Assembly (NCBI GenBank): GCA_007693845.1
Contig: RECV01000237.1
Location: forward strand, 1 to 34,382
Direction: 5' to 3'
Origin: Phycisphaerales bacterium
Lineage (GTDB): Bacteria; Planctomycetota; Phycisphaerae; Phycisphaerales; SM1A02
DNA: 34,382 nucleotides
Position numbers and translations under genes: made by a program
Notes under the pieces: model-generated
What the model saw: only the letters and a program-made list of their open reading frames with translations
The model's database searches: none
Told to the model about the DNA's origin: nothing
In this document: positions 1-8,497 of the stretch, one piece after another
Layout of the letters: each line of letters starts with the position of its first letter
Position numbering within the stretch: position 1 is the stretch's first letter

Positions 1-129
1 GACAAACACGGTGCAGAGGAGCATATCGCGCCCGAATCAACTGCAGGGCCCTTCGCGCATAAAGATTCTCGACATGCGCGGCGATCTAACGAACCAAGGT
101 CGTCAGGGAAGATCCGCATATTCCCAACG

Positions 130-154
130 AAAAACCCCCGGCCGAAGCCGGGGG
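130..154 (-). terminator. Rho-independent terminator of the large dockerin gene
   Basis: A perfect 8-bp GC stem (CCCCCGGC at 135-142, GCCGGGGG at 147-154) closes a four-base loop. Read on the minus strand it is followed at once by five T (A run at 130-134). It lies about 45 bases past the stop codon of the dockerin gene, as expected for an intrinsic terminator. Confidence 0.9.
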
Positions 155-198
155 TGGAGATATCAAACGCGTCGATCTCGTTCCATTGATGCCGTCAG

Positions 199-2973
199 TT
201 ACGGGCAAGGGCCCCAGTTTCCGAGAAGCTCAAGCAAGTCAAAGACATTGACCACACCGTCGCCGGTGAGATCGGCCGGACAGCCGGGGCAGGGGCCCCA
301 GTCGCCGAGAAGCTCAAGCAGATCGAACACGTTGACCACGCCGTCGTTGGTCAGGTCGCCGACGCAGGGATCTTCAATATCGGTGGTGAAGGAACCGATG
401 CCCTGAACAATCTGACCGTTCGCACGCACGTACGTTGCGGAGAGATCACCCTCGATCACATCACCTTCGTTGGCGATGAAGCGGGCAATACGGACCTGAT
501 TGTTATCGAACGATCCCGCCAGCCCGATCGGATCATCCGGATCAAAGTTGTACCAGCCGACGTTCACGCCGTCGAAACCGCCGTCAAAGATGTCCTGGAA
601 GTTGGGGTCATCGGTGACGTTGAAGCTCGGCGGGAGCGCGCCGATGGTGCGGGTCGCATTGCCGAGGTTGAAACTGGCGGGGAAGGTGAAGTTGCCGTCG
701 TAGACGTTCAACAGTTCATCCGTCGAAGCATCGAGTTGGACAAACACGTCGTACTGAACTTCGCCGCCTCCGATTGACTCCGAAGTGACCACGAGGTCGA
801 GCGCCTCGCTGATGGGCTTTTCGATACCGTCGCACGGGCCCCAGGAACCGAGCAGCGTACCGAGGTCCGCACCGTCGACGAGGCCGTCGCCGTTGAGATC
901 GGTCTGTTCAACATCGGTGCCCCAGTCGCCGAGGAGGGTGAAGAGGTCGTTGAACTCGACTTCGCCGCTGTTGTCAAAGTCCGCGGGGCAGTCATCGACC
1001 GGCTCGCCGATGACGCTTCCGTCGGGGAAGGTGATCGTCACGCCGGGGTTGCTGCTCCAGACGAGCACTTCAACGTCGTCAATGAAGTAATCGGTGCTGC
1101 AGTCGAACTCCTCACAGAAGGTCGGCGTGCTGTAGACACGAACCTCGATGGCGAGTGCATCGCGAATCGGATCACCCGCATCGAAAACCCAGGTGTGGCA
1201 GAGTTCTTCCCAACCGACACCCGACGAGAAGTCGGGGTTACCGCCGGCCGAACCCGCGAAACTATCCACATCACCGGATTGGGCGTACTTGCCCCAGATG
1301 CGGACCGATGGACTTTCGCCGGGTGTGTCGTCGTATCCGAAGAAGCGACCGTGGATCACATCACCATCTTCCAGTCCCTCGATATAGGCCACGTAAACGC
1401 GTGGCACACTGCCGCAGTGCGGATCTTCCGTGATTCTCAGTGCACGATCGCCGGAGTTCACGAGCCCGTCATCGGTACCGATGTTCTCCCCTGTGATGTT
1501 GTCGCCCGCAAATGGGGTCTCGAAACAGTCACCAAAGGGGGAGAAGAAGCCGAGGATATCACCTTTGCCGTCTTCCCAGCCGTACATGCCGCTGACCGTC
1601 GGCGCGCCAAGGTTGGCGAGCAGATCATCGACCTCATCGCAGGAATCCTGTGGCGGATCAACCTCATCGGGGAAGATAAACGTGGGATTCGAGCCGCTCG
1701 CGCTGCAGACCTCCAGAACGAGATCATCGATAAAGAACTCAGCCGGGAATTCGATCGGCACTCCATCGACCTCGTCAGTGGGTTGGCCATTGAAGCGAAT
1801 CTGAACGGCAACAGCGTCACGAAGACCATCAGCGCTATCGAAAACAAAGCTGTAGCTGGATTCTTCCCAGCCGATACCGGTGGTGAAACCCGTTCCGCCG
1901 GTCGCTCCCTGAGTGGTGCTGTCGAAATCAGCTCCAGAAATCGCATATTGCGTCCAGACGCGGGCACGGTTTCCTGAACCAGGGGTGTTAGGGTACTGGT
2001 CAAAGATCTGTGAACTGACGGTAACCACATCACCATCCTGGAGGTTCTCGATTCGACCGACGAAGGCGATACTCGTGCCGCCACCGTCGGTTCGCTCGAT
2101 ACGAAGCGAACGATCGCCGGAGAACACCTCACCGGTTGAACTGTCAACGTTGTCCGCCACGAGCAGACTGTCGCCCGTACCTCCGAATCCGCCGACGGTC
2201 GAGACACCATCTTCCCAACCGAAGGATGCGTCGACCTGATCGATGTCGCAGGGATCGGGCCCCTTCTTGACTTCACATTCCGGTCCCGGCTCGGCGGGGT
2301 CACCGATCACCGTGCCATCGGGGAAGGTGATGGTGAGATCGGGGTTCGCAGCGCAGAACACTTCGACCATCACATCATCAAAGTAGAAGTCCGTGCTGCA
2401 CTCCTCACAAGTGACAGGAGTGCTATAGACCCGCGCGGTCACGACCAACGCATCGCGCGTTCCGCCCTGACTGTCGAAGACCCATTCATGATCCAGCTCT
2501 TCCCAGCCAATGCCGGACGAGAAGGTATTGTTGCCACCGGCCGAACCGGCAAGATCGCTGGACAGAATTTCACCCTCAACCCCGCTTTGGGCATAGAGAC
2601 CCCAGATACGAAACGAAGGATAGCCGCTTGAGCCCCCACCCGGTACATCGTCGTAGCCGAAGAAACTCGCGCGGATGACATCGCCGTCTTCAAGATTCTC
2701 GATGTAGGCAATGAAGACATCCTGCCCGCCGGACGTGTGCGGCGATTCGGTCACCCGCAACATGCGCACGCCGCTGTTTGGAGTGATGCCCGCTTCTGCG
2801 GCGACATTCGCACTGTCAAAGATACTGCCTGCAGATCCGAAAATGGTTCCCACACCATCTTCCCAGCCATAGCTGCCGCTGAGCACTGGTGTGTCCGCCA
2901 TGGCGGACGTGACCAATGCGCCAGCCATAAGCGTCGCACCAACCGCAGCGACGCAACGTTTCATATCTAACAT
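199..2973 (-). CDS. Large secreted modular protein with three GWEDG repeats and two dockerin-like regions
   Basis: The protein (about 924 aa) begins with a Sec signal peptide ending near A-M-A. Three homologous modules of roughly 170-200 residues follow, each opening with a Y/F-G-W-E-D-G motif and carrying I-E-N/G-L-x-D-G-D-V and F-x-D-D-V/L signatures plus cysteines; they resemble carbohydrate-binding-like beta-sandwiches, but I cannot name the family. Near residues 670-725 is a dockerin-like Ca-binding region (D-x-N-x-D-G), then a beta-rich, possibly cohesin-like domain. The last 55 residues are a tandem dockerin pair ending in W-G-P-C, the planctomycete 'GC-type' style. AAGGAGG lies 6 bases before the ATG at 2973; ATGs at 2976 and 2964 are alternatives. 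Substrate and partner are unknown. Probable role: surface or extracellular scaffold attachment (inference). Confidence 0.85.
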   Translation of the reverse strand: MLDMKRCVAAVGATLMAGALVTSAMADTPVLSGSYGWEDGVGTIFGSAGSIFDSANVAAEAGITPNSGVRMLRVTESPHTSGGQDVFIAYIENLEDGDVIRASFFGYDDVPGGGSSGYPSFRIWGLYAQSGVEGEILSSDLAGSAGGNNTFSSGIGWEELDHEWVFDSQGGTRDALVVTARVYSTPVTCEECSTDFYFDDVMVEVFCAANPDLTITFPDGTVIGDPAEPGPECEVKKGPDPCDIDQVDASFGWEDGVSTVGGFGGTGDSLLVADNVDSSTGEVFSGDRSLRIERTDGGGTSIAFVGRIENLQDGDVVTVSSQIFDQYPNTPGSGNRARVWTQYAISGADFDSTTQGATGGTGFTTGIGWEESSYSFVFDSADGLRDAVAVQIRFNGQPTDEVDGVPIEFPAEFFIDDLVLEVCSASGSNPTFIFPDEVDPPQDSCDEVDDLLANLGAPTVSGMYGWEDGKGDILGFFSPFGDCFETPFAGDNITGENIGTDDGLVNSGDRALRITEDPHCGSVPRVYVAYIEGLEDGDVIHGRFFGYDDTPGESPSVRIWGKYAQSGDVDSFAGSAGGNPDFSSGVGWEELCHTWVFDAGDPIRDALAIEVRVYSTPTFCEEFDCSTDYFIDDVEVLVWSSNPGVTITFPDGSVIGEPVDDCPADFDNSGEVEFNDLFTLLGDWGTDVEQTDLNGDGLVDGADLGTLLGSWGPCDGIEKPISEALDLVVTSESIGGGEVQYDVFVQLDASTDELLNVYDGNFTFPASFNLGNATRTIGALPPSFNVTDDPNFQDIFDGGFDGVNVGWYNFDPDDPIGLAGSFDNNQVRIARFIANEGDVIEGDLSATYVRANGQIVQGIGSFTTDIEDPCVGDLTNDGVVNVFDLLELLGDWGPCPGCPADLTGDGVVNVFDLLELLGNWGPCP

Positions 2974-2979
2974 CATCTA

Positions 2980-2986
2980 CCTCCTT
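2980..2986 (-). promoter_or_regulatory. Strong ribosome binding site that decides the dockerin protein start
   Basis: The minus strand reads AAGGAGG six bases before the ATG at 2973. Spacing to the ATG at 2976 is only three bases and to the ATG at 2964 it is fifteen, so 2973 fits best. Confidence 0.7.
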
Positions 2987-3337
2987 GTGAATCACAATGA
3001 ACAATGAACTATTCTCAGATCCGCCTCGGTTACCGACCGGATCATCACGTGCCATGACCCTACCACCGCAGGGTGACGACTCGGTAAAGATCGCTCAAAG
3101 ATCGCATCAGTTGGTGCTCATCAGCGCCAGCGCATGAAGCACGATCGGCGAGTGGTCTTCCTCCAAACCGCTCGATTCCGACTATATCAGCTTGCCGATT
3201 CTGATGAAACAGGAATCGGCAGCTTCTGCGCTCTTTTGACTGCCGCGCGGCGGACAACCACGACCTAAGCCGCTCATTGGCCACCGACCGAATGCCGTCC
3301 GGTTTGTCTTGACCCGATTCTTCCTCGGTTGACCGGC
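2987..3337. other. Gene-free stretch between dockerin gene and OmpA-family gene
   Basis: About 350 bases without a credible gene. A 7-base direct repeat (ACAATGA at 2994-3000 and 3001-3007) lies just upstream of the dockerin ribosome binding site. A 74-codon minus-strand frame at 3060-3284 has no recognisable motif and no ribosome binding site. No convincing promoter or terminator was found; the dockerin promoter is presumably here. Confidence 0.5.
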
Positions 3338-4231
3338 CTACTTCATCGGCTCCGGGGCCGGCGACCGAGAGGGTGAGCTCGACTCGCGAGCACTGCCAGC
3401 GGACGATGATGTTCCTGACCCACGTTCAGCGCTGCCGCCCTGTCCCGTTGGGCCAATATCGCTGGGCATGGGCGTGAGATATATCTCTACCCGTCGATTC
3501 TCCGGCGTTCCGCCGGTGCGGTTCGGCACGGCCGGGCGATGTTCGCCGTAGCCGGCCACCTGAATTCGAACCGCGTCGATATTGGCGTTGACCAGCGCAT
3601 CCCGTACGGAAATCGCGCGGTGCACCGACAGGTGCACGTTGGTCGGGTGGTTCTGGCGGGTCTCGGCCCTGCGGATCGGCACGTTGTCGGTGTGGCCGAT
3701 GATCCTCGCTTCAAATTGTCGGGCCGCATCGGTGTTCAGAATCTCCGCCATACGACGAAGTGAATCTTGGGCATCGGATCGCAGCGACGCCGAGCCGAGA
3801 TCGAACGTGAAGTCCGAAGCAAAGCGAATCAGGCCCCGGCGGGCATCAAAGGTCAGCAGATCCGGATACGCCCTTGCCAGGTCCTCAAGAGCGGATTCGA
3901 CTTCGACCGGCAATGGCCCGAAATCAAGTTCGCTCACGCGGGTGAGCAGTTGGTCATATTCCCTTGCCATACGGTCCACTTCGCTCTGCAAACGGCTTTT
4001 CTCCGACTGCAGTTCGTTGTAGTCCATCGAAGCGCGAGCAAATCGATCCCGGACCCGATCGAGGTCGGATCGCGCGCTATCACGCTCGGTTTCGAGCTGA
4101 TGCAGTTGCTCTTCAAGAGATCGGTTCGCCGACAAGAGGCTGTCGTAGCGATCCTGAGGGACACAGCCGACGGCAAGAATGGGAAGGCCGGCCAGTAAGG
4201 TCACAGCAAGGCGTGTGGTCATTCGCTTCAT
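3338..4231 (-). CDS. OmpA-family peptidoglycan-binding lipoprotein
   Basis: The product is about 297 aa. The N terminus is a lipoprotein signal with lipobox L-A-V-G-C, the Cys being residue 23. A long heptad-like helical stretch follows (about residues 30-105, rich in E, R, L and Q), predicted coiled coil. The C-terminal half is an OmpA/MotB-type domain: an I-G-H-T-D-N-V-P motif holding the diaminopimelate-binding Asp, and N-R-R-V-E-I holding the binding Arg. The tail is low-complexity Ser/Gly/Pro. It probably anchors the outer membrane to peptidoglycan. I chose the ATG at 4231 because GAGG lies nine bases upstream and the signal peptide then has normal length; ATGs at 4240 and 4300 are alternatives. 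It is divergent from the amidohydrolase gene. Confidence 0.88.
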   Translation of the reverse strand: MKRMTTRLAVTLLAGLPILAVGCVPQDRYDSLLSANRSLEEQLHQLETERDSARSDLDRVRDRFARASMDYNELQSEKSRLQSEVDRMAREYDQLLTRVSELDFGPLPVEVESALEDLARAYPDLLTFDARRGLIRFASDFTFDLGSASLRSDAQDSLRRMAEILNTDAARQFEARIIGHTDNVPIRRAETRQNHPTNVHLSVHRAISVRDALVNANIDAVRIQVAGYGEHRPAVPNRTGGTPENRRVEIYLTPMPSDIGPTGQGGSAERGSGTSSSAGSARESSSPSRSPAPEPMK

Positions 4232-4416
4232 GGGATTCATCCTCAAACGGGTACCAGTCTCGGATGGTCGTCCGGCTGATGACCGGTTCATATTGCACAA
4301 CCGCGGGGCCAGTTTCGCCCGCTACCATCGTATGTTATGCGAAACCGTCACGGAGCGTCGAGCCGGCTTTGTCAGTCGTATCGGCATTGAGTCAGGTTTT
4401 CCATGAGCATCCCGCG

Positions 4417-5715
4417 ATGAACGAACCTCCCACCCTCATCCTGGCCGGTGCGATCGCCGGACGTCCTGAAACCGATCGCCCGCCACAGGCGGTCATCATC
4501 CATGAGAACCGGATTCTGACCGTCGGATGCGCTGATGAGGTCCCCCCGCCTCCGGGCGGATCTCGAATCGACCGACATGACCATCTCCTGCTCCCCGCGC
4601 TCGTCAATGCGCACGCGCATCTCGACCTGACGCATCTCGGCCCTCAGCCCTACCAAGGGGACTTTCGCGCCTGGATCGACCTCATCCGGGCCGGCCGCGC
4701 GAATGAAGACGACGCCATCGCTGATTCCGTCCGGCTGGGGGTCAAACTAGCCCGGGCCGGCGGGATCGGCGCGATCGGCGATATTGCGGGCATCGGGTCA
4801 CTCATGCCCGGCCTCACCCAACGGGCCGGCGGTCTGCCCGGCGTGAGCTTTGTGGAACTGTTCGGCATCGGTCGTGCCGAATCCACCGCCGCGCAACAGG
4901 TGGAACGTCTCGTGGCTGCGACCGCCGGAGAAAGACCTGATCCGACGCCCGTAACGTTCGGCCTTCAGCCGCACGCGCCGTATTCCTGCTCACTGGCCAC
5001 CTACCGGATCGCCGCCGAAACCGGTTTCCCGCTGGCGACCCATCTCGCCGAAACCCGCTCAGAGATTGATTTCGTTCAGAACGCGCGCGGCCCGTTTCGA
5101 GAGATGCTGGAGAGTTTTGGTCTGTGGACCGATCGCATTCGCGCCACGGGGCAACATCCCATCGATCACCTCGCGCCGCTACTGCGCGGACACGCCATGC
5201 TGCTCGCGCACGTCAATTACTGCGAAACACATCACCTCGACCTGCTCGCTGAAACCAAAGCAACGGTCGTCTACTGTCCGCGCGCCAGTGCGTACTTCGG
5301 GCATCCGGAGAAGGACGCAGCCCCCCACCGCTACCGCGACATGCTGAAGCGCGGCATCCCCGTCGCGCTCGGAACCGACAGCATACTGTGTCTCAACACG
5401 CCCGACCGCATCAGCGTGCTCGATGAGATGCGTTTTCTCTATCAGCGAGATCGGACCGCCCCGGCCGTTCTGCTGCAGATGGCGACGCAGTGCGGAGCCG
5501 ATGCGCTCGGCCTTTCGCCATCCTGTTTCACGATCGCGCCCGGACCAGTGGTCGGCCTGCTCGCGCTTCCGTTCGACCCGGCCGATCCTCGCGATCCATT
5601 TGAACAAGTGCTTGAGCGGGATGATCCGCCGGAGTGGGTCGCCGGGCCGTTTCCTTATCCACATGATTCGACAAGTGAATCCTCGCCAAGATCGCAGGGT
5701 GCAATCGCGCCATGA
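4417..5715 (+). CDS. HxH metal-dependent amidohydrolase, nucleoside-deaminase/chlorohydrolase type
   Basis: This 432-aa protein is a cyclic-amidohydrolase superfamily member of the ATZ/TRZ/MqnX type. Visible metal and catalytic residues are N-A-H-A-H (H66, H68), Q-P-H-A-P (H186), A-T-H-L-A-E (H209, E212) and L-G-T-D-S (D321). The N-A-H-x-H-L-D/E-L context and C-P-R-A-S-A-Y-F-G-H resemble aminodeoxyfutalosine deaminases of the futalosine menaquinone pathway, so that is the most likely substrate class, but adenosine, S-adenosylhomocysteine or guanine deamination cannot be excluded. The reading frame is open upstream to about 3964, but the homologous region begins at the ATG at 4417. The stop overlaps the next gene's ATG (ATGA), so the two are translationally coupled. 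Confidence 0.85.
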   Translation: MNEPPTLILAGAIAGRPETDRPPQAVIIHENRILTVGCADEVPPPPGGSRIDRHDHLLLPALVNAHAHLDLTHLGPQPYQGDFRAWIDLIRAGRANEDDAIADSVRLGVKLARAGGIGAIGDIAGIGSLMPGLTQRAGGLPGVSFVELFGIGRAESTAAQQVERLVAATAGERPDPTPVTFGLQPHAPYSCSLATYRIAAETGFPLATHLAETRSEIDFVQNARGPFREMLESFGLWTDRIRATGQHPIDHLAPLLRGHAMLLAHVNYCETHHLDLLAETKATVVYCPRASAYFGHPEKDAAPHRYRDMLKRGIPVALGTDSILCLNTPDRISVLDEMRFLYQRDRTAPAVLLQMATQCGADALGLSPSCFTIAPGPVVGLLALPFDPADPRDPFEQVLERDDPPEWVAGPFPYPHDSTSESSPRSQGAIAP

Positions 5716-6305
5716 CGCGGTGGAATCAGTATGCCGAGGATGCGGTCACGGTCGCCCGAGGCCTGCTCGGCCAACGGCTCGTCCGAATCGATCACGACGG
5801 CCGGCGCGTGGCGGGCATCATCGTCGAAACCGAGGCCTACCTCGGGCCCATCGATCGTGCGGCCCATTCGTTCAACGGGCACCGCTCGCCACGCAACGAG
5901 TCGATGTATCTCGAAGGCGGTCATGCGTACGTCTACTTCATCTACGGCATGCATCACTGCTTCAACGTGGTCTGCGGCCGTCAGGGCGATGGCACCGCGG
6001 TGTTGATTCGAGCGCTGGAACCGACGGAAGGTGTGCAGCAGATGCGCGCCCGCCGCGCGGCCGCCCGCCGCGATCACGATCTCTGCTCCGGACCCGCGCG
6101 ATTGACCCAGGCGCTTGCGATCGATCGCTCACTGGACGGCGTTGATCTGCGGTCAAGCCCGGAGATCTGGATCGAGCGGGCCTCGCCGCCGTCGACCGAT
6201 CAGGTTCTGGCGCGGCCCCGGATCGGCGTCGATTATGCGGGCGAATGGGCCGATCGCCCCCTGCGATTTCTTATTGATGGCAGCGAACATGTCTCCCGCC
6301 GGTAA
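5712..6305 (+). CDS. DNA-3-methyladenine glycosylase (AAG/Mpg family)
   Basis: A 197-aa protein of the alkyladenine DNA glycosylase family, which excises 3-methyladenine and related alkylated purines in base excision repair. The active-site block V-E-T-E-A-Y-L-G contains the general base (E41, matching human E125) and Y43; H52 in A-A-H-S matches human H136; Y75 in Y-V-Y matches human Y159. P-R-N and the Y-G-M block follow, and C-S-G-P-A-R-L is the family's late motif. Length is normal for bacterial members. The start codon overlaps the amidohydrolase stop by four bases, so the two are probably one operon, although their functions are not obviously linked. Confidence 0.95.
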   Translation: MTRWNQYAEDAVTVARGLLGQRLVRIDHDGRRVAGIIVETEAYLGPIDRAAHSFNGHRSPRNESMYLEGGHAYVYFIYGMHHCFNVVCGRQGDGTAVLIRALEPTEGVQQMRARRAAARRDHDLCSGPARLTQALAIDRSLDGVDLRSSPEIWIERASPPSTDQVLARPRIGVDYAGEWADRPLRFLIDGSEHVSRR

Positions 6306-6447
6306 TCCGGTCCGCTGTTTTCTGACCGCATCGCAAGAGGTTCGCCGATAAAACTTGTTGCGCGTGCTCATCGGGTGATGGTGGCCTATCATCAGAGCAG
6401 TGATGGCGGCCGTGCCGCTGAATTTGTTTCAGAAAGTTCGAACCAAG

Positions 6448-6864
6448 ATGTCGCAGACAGAACCGAATTTGAAACAGATGCTTGCCCAGGCGGGCCCGTA
6501 CCCATTGGCGGCGTACAACTTCGTGCGCGAGGGGCTCGGCTACACCGTCGAGCAGTCCCACGGCAACCACGTTGACGACATGAACGCCCTTCAGTCCGAG
6601 GACCATCACATCAATGGTCAGCAACTCTGCCTCGGCTTGCGCGATTATGCCATTGAGCAATACGGCATGCTCGCGCCGGCCGTGCTTTCCCACTGGAACA
6701 TTCATCGCACGGATGATTTCGGGCGCATCGTGTTCGCCATGATCGACGCCGGCCTGATGAGCAAGACCGACGAAGACACGATCGACGATTTCCGCGCGGT
6801 CTACAACTTCCAGGAAGCGTTCAGCCGCGAGCAACTTCTTGCGCATCTGGCCTGCCGGGTGTAA
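6448..6864 (+). CDS. Minf_1886 family conserved hypothetical protein
   Basis: A cytoplasmic protein of 138 aa with no signal peptide or membrane segment. It matches the uncharacterised Minf_1886 / 'Verruc_Plancto-restricted' family by its Y-P-L-x-A-Y-x-F-V-x-E-G-L-x-Y-T-V opening, the H-I-N-G-Q-Q-L-C-L-G-L block, W-N-I-H-R-T-D-D-F-G-R-I-V-F and an F-Q-E-A-F ending. Function is unknown. The family block begins about ten residues after the ATG at 6448, so I prefer that start; a GTG at 6400 and an ATG at 6403 in frame would add about fifteen residues. None has a strong ribosome binding site. Confidence 0.8.
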   Translation: MSQTEPNLKQMLAQAGPYPLAAYNFVREGLGYTVEQSHGNHVDDMNALQSEDHHINGQQLCLGLRDYAIEQYGMLAPAVLSHWNIHRTDDFGRIVFAMIDAGLMSKTDEDTIDDFRAVYNFQEAFSREQLLAHLACRV

Positions 6865-6880
6865 CTCCACCAGTAACCAC

Positions 6881-6918
6881 GCTACTCTGATCCGCGACAA
6901 CATCCGCGGCCGAGTAGC
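6881..6918. other. Two-tier inverted repeat between two plus-strand genes
   Basis: An outer 7-bp stem (GCTACTC at 6881-6887, GAGTAGC at 6912-6918) encloses an inner 5-bp stem (CCGCG at 6892-6896, CGCGG at 6905-6909). No T run follows, so it is not a standard intrinsic terminator. It lies between the Minf_1886 gene and the AI-2E family gene; the role is unknown. Confidence 0.4.
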
Positions 6919-6959
6919 GCCGGACTTGCGTCCCCGAACGGTCCCGGTACGCTTTCGCC

Positions 6960-8375
6960 ATGGGGAACGGCTCGCCCGAATCGCATGACGTCAAGACGCC
7001 CGCACTGGCCAAGCTGCACATCTGGCAGTTTCAGGCGGTCCGCGATGTGTTACTCGTCATTGCGCTGATTGCACTCGTCTGGCTCGGTTACGCGATGCGC
7101 TCCATCACCGTCCCGCTGCTGGTCGCGCTGCTGCTGGCGTATCTCTTCGAACCGTTCGTTGCGTGGTTGACGCGGCATCCGAAGATCTCCCGCCCCGTCG
7201 CGGTCGGCGGGCTGCTCGCCACCGTCGGCACGATCCTCGTGGTGATCGTGCTCTTCGTCACCAGTGTGCTGGTCAACGAAACCACCAAGCTCATCAACGA
7301 AATCCGTGAAGGCCGCATGCAGGAACGCCTCGTCGCGCTGCAGGAGTTTCTCCCCGAAGCGCAGCAGGAACAGTTTGAACAATGGTTCAACTGGCTGCTA
7401 CCGGAACCGGTCACCGATGAGGACGCGGCCATTGATGAACTGCTCGGACAGTGGACCTTGCCGGAAAATGAAGTCGAAGCGGATGATGAAGATGCAGCCG
7501 AAGGAGAAGTCGACGAACAGCACGATGCCGATGACGAAGCGGGGGAAGAGATTCAGGAAAGACTGACCGAAGAACACTTGCGCGCCATCGTGCGGGATGA
7601 GTTGAGGCAACGCGAAGCAGAAGAAGATCAATTCGCAACCGACACGGGCTGGGGGCCGTTGAACTGGTTCGGCATGGCGCGCGGCGGGGCCGGCGCGGTG
7701 CTGAGCTTCATCGGCGGACTGATCACCATCGGGTTCATCCTCTTCCTGATCCCCTTCTACTTCTTCTTCTTCAGCATCTCCTTCCCGAAGATCACCGAGT
7801 TCGGCCGCAGTCTCGTTCCGGACAAACGAAAGTCACGCGCGCTGGATCTGCTCGGTAAGATGGATCGCGTCATTGCGGCATTCGTGCGCGGCCAGATCAC
7901 CATCGGACTCATCATGGGCGTGCTGTTTGCGATCGGCTGGTCTCTCTGCGGCGTGCCGTACGCCATCGTCATCGGGCTCGTCACCGGCATCTTCTGCATC
8001 GTGCCTTATCTGGGTGTGATCGGCCTGCCCGTGGCGGTCGGCATGCTGTTGGCTTACAGCTTCGAGCCCGGAACCGGATTCGCGATGCCGGTCTGGCAAA
8101 TCCTGCTGTTCCCCACGCTGGTTTACACCGCAGTTCAGTTGCTGGAGAGTTACGTCCTCACGCCGACCATCGCGGGCAAGGTCACGAATCTCGATCCGGT
8201 CACGATCGTCGTCGCCGTGCTCGCCGGCGGATCGCTCATGGGGATCTACGGCATGCTGCTCGCGGTCCCGACCGCGGCGTGTCTGAAGATCCTGATTCGC
8301 GAGGTCGTCCTGCCGAAGGTCCGCGCCTGGACGAAGGGCGAAGCGGCCGATCCCCTGCCGATCGGCGATGAATAA
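6960..8375 (+). CDS. AI-2E family (PerM/UPF0118) membrane protein with acidic insert
   Basis: A 471-aa polytopic inner-membrane protein. Hydrophobic segments lie near residues 29-46, 49-64, 82-104, 245-275, 312-368 and 380-445. The C-terminal P-Y-L-G-V-I-G-L-P, E-S-Y-V-L-T-P and G-x-L-M-G-I-Y-G-M-L-L-A-V-P-x-A-A blocks are characteristic of the AI-2E transporter family. Members export varied small molecules or act as Na+/H+ exchangers; the substrate here is unknown. Residues 152-227, between the third and fourth hydrophobic segments where the soluble domain lies, form a strongly acidic stretch rich in D and E that makes the protein longer than typical members (about 350-380 aa). The ATG at 6960 has no clear ribosome binding site. 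Confidence 0.88.
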   Translation: MGNGSPESHDVKTPALAKLHIWQFQAVRDVLLVIALIALVWLGYAMRSITVPLLVALLLAYLFEPFVAWLTRHPKISRPVAVGGLLATVGTILVVIVLFVTSVLVNETTKLINEIREGRMQERLVALQEFLPEAQQEQFEQWFNWLLPEPVTDEDAAIDELLGQWTLPENEVEADDEDAAEGEVDEQHDADDEAGEEIQERLTEEHLRAIVRDELRQREAEEDQFATDTGWGPLNWFGMARGGAGAVLSFIGGLITIGFILFLIPFYFFFFSISFPKITEFGRSLVPDKRKSRALDLLGKMDRVIAAFVRGQITIGLIMGVLFAIGWSLCGVPYAIVIGLVTGIFCIVPYLGVIGLPVAVGMLLAYSFEPGTGFAMPVWQILLFPTLVYTAVQLLESYVLTPTIAGKVTNLDPVTIVVAVLAGGSLMGIYGMLLAVPTAACLKILIREVVLPKVRAWTKGEAADPLPIGDE

Positions 8376-8497
8376 GATCTCATCGATCCCGGAAAAAGAG
8401 TGGTATTCGTCCGATCCGTGGGCATAATTCCCTCGGAGGAGATAGAGGTCTTTCCTGAAATTCCAGCCGTCGTGCGCATTGCACCTGCGCGATTCGT

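Noticed and set aside
1195-1977. 260-codon plus-strand frame
   Set aside because: Antisense to the large dockerin protein, which has signal peptide, ribosome binding site and terminator.
3060-3284. 74-codon minus-strand frame in a gene-free stretch
   Set aside because: No recognisable motif, ribosome binding site or coding bias; kept only as a note.
8423-8428. CATAAT as a -10 box upstream of the second dockerin gene
   Set aside because: No acceptable -35 at 16-18 bases upstream, and it lies about 165 bases from the start codon.
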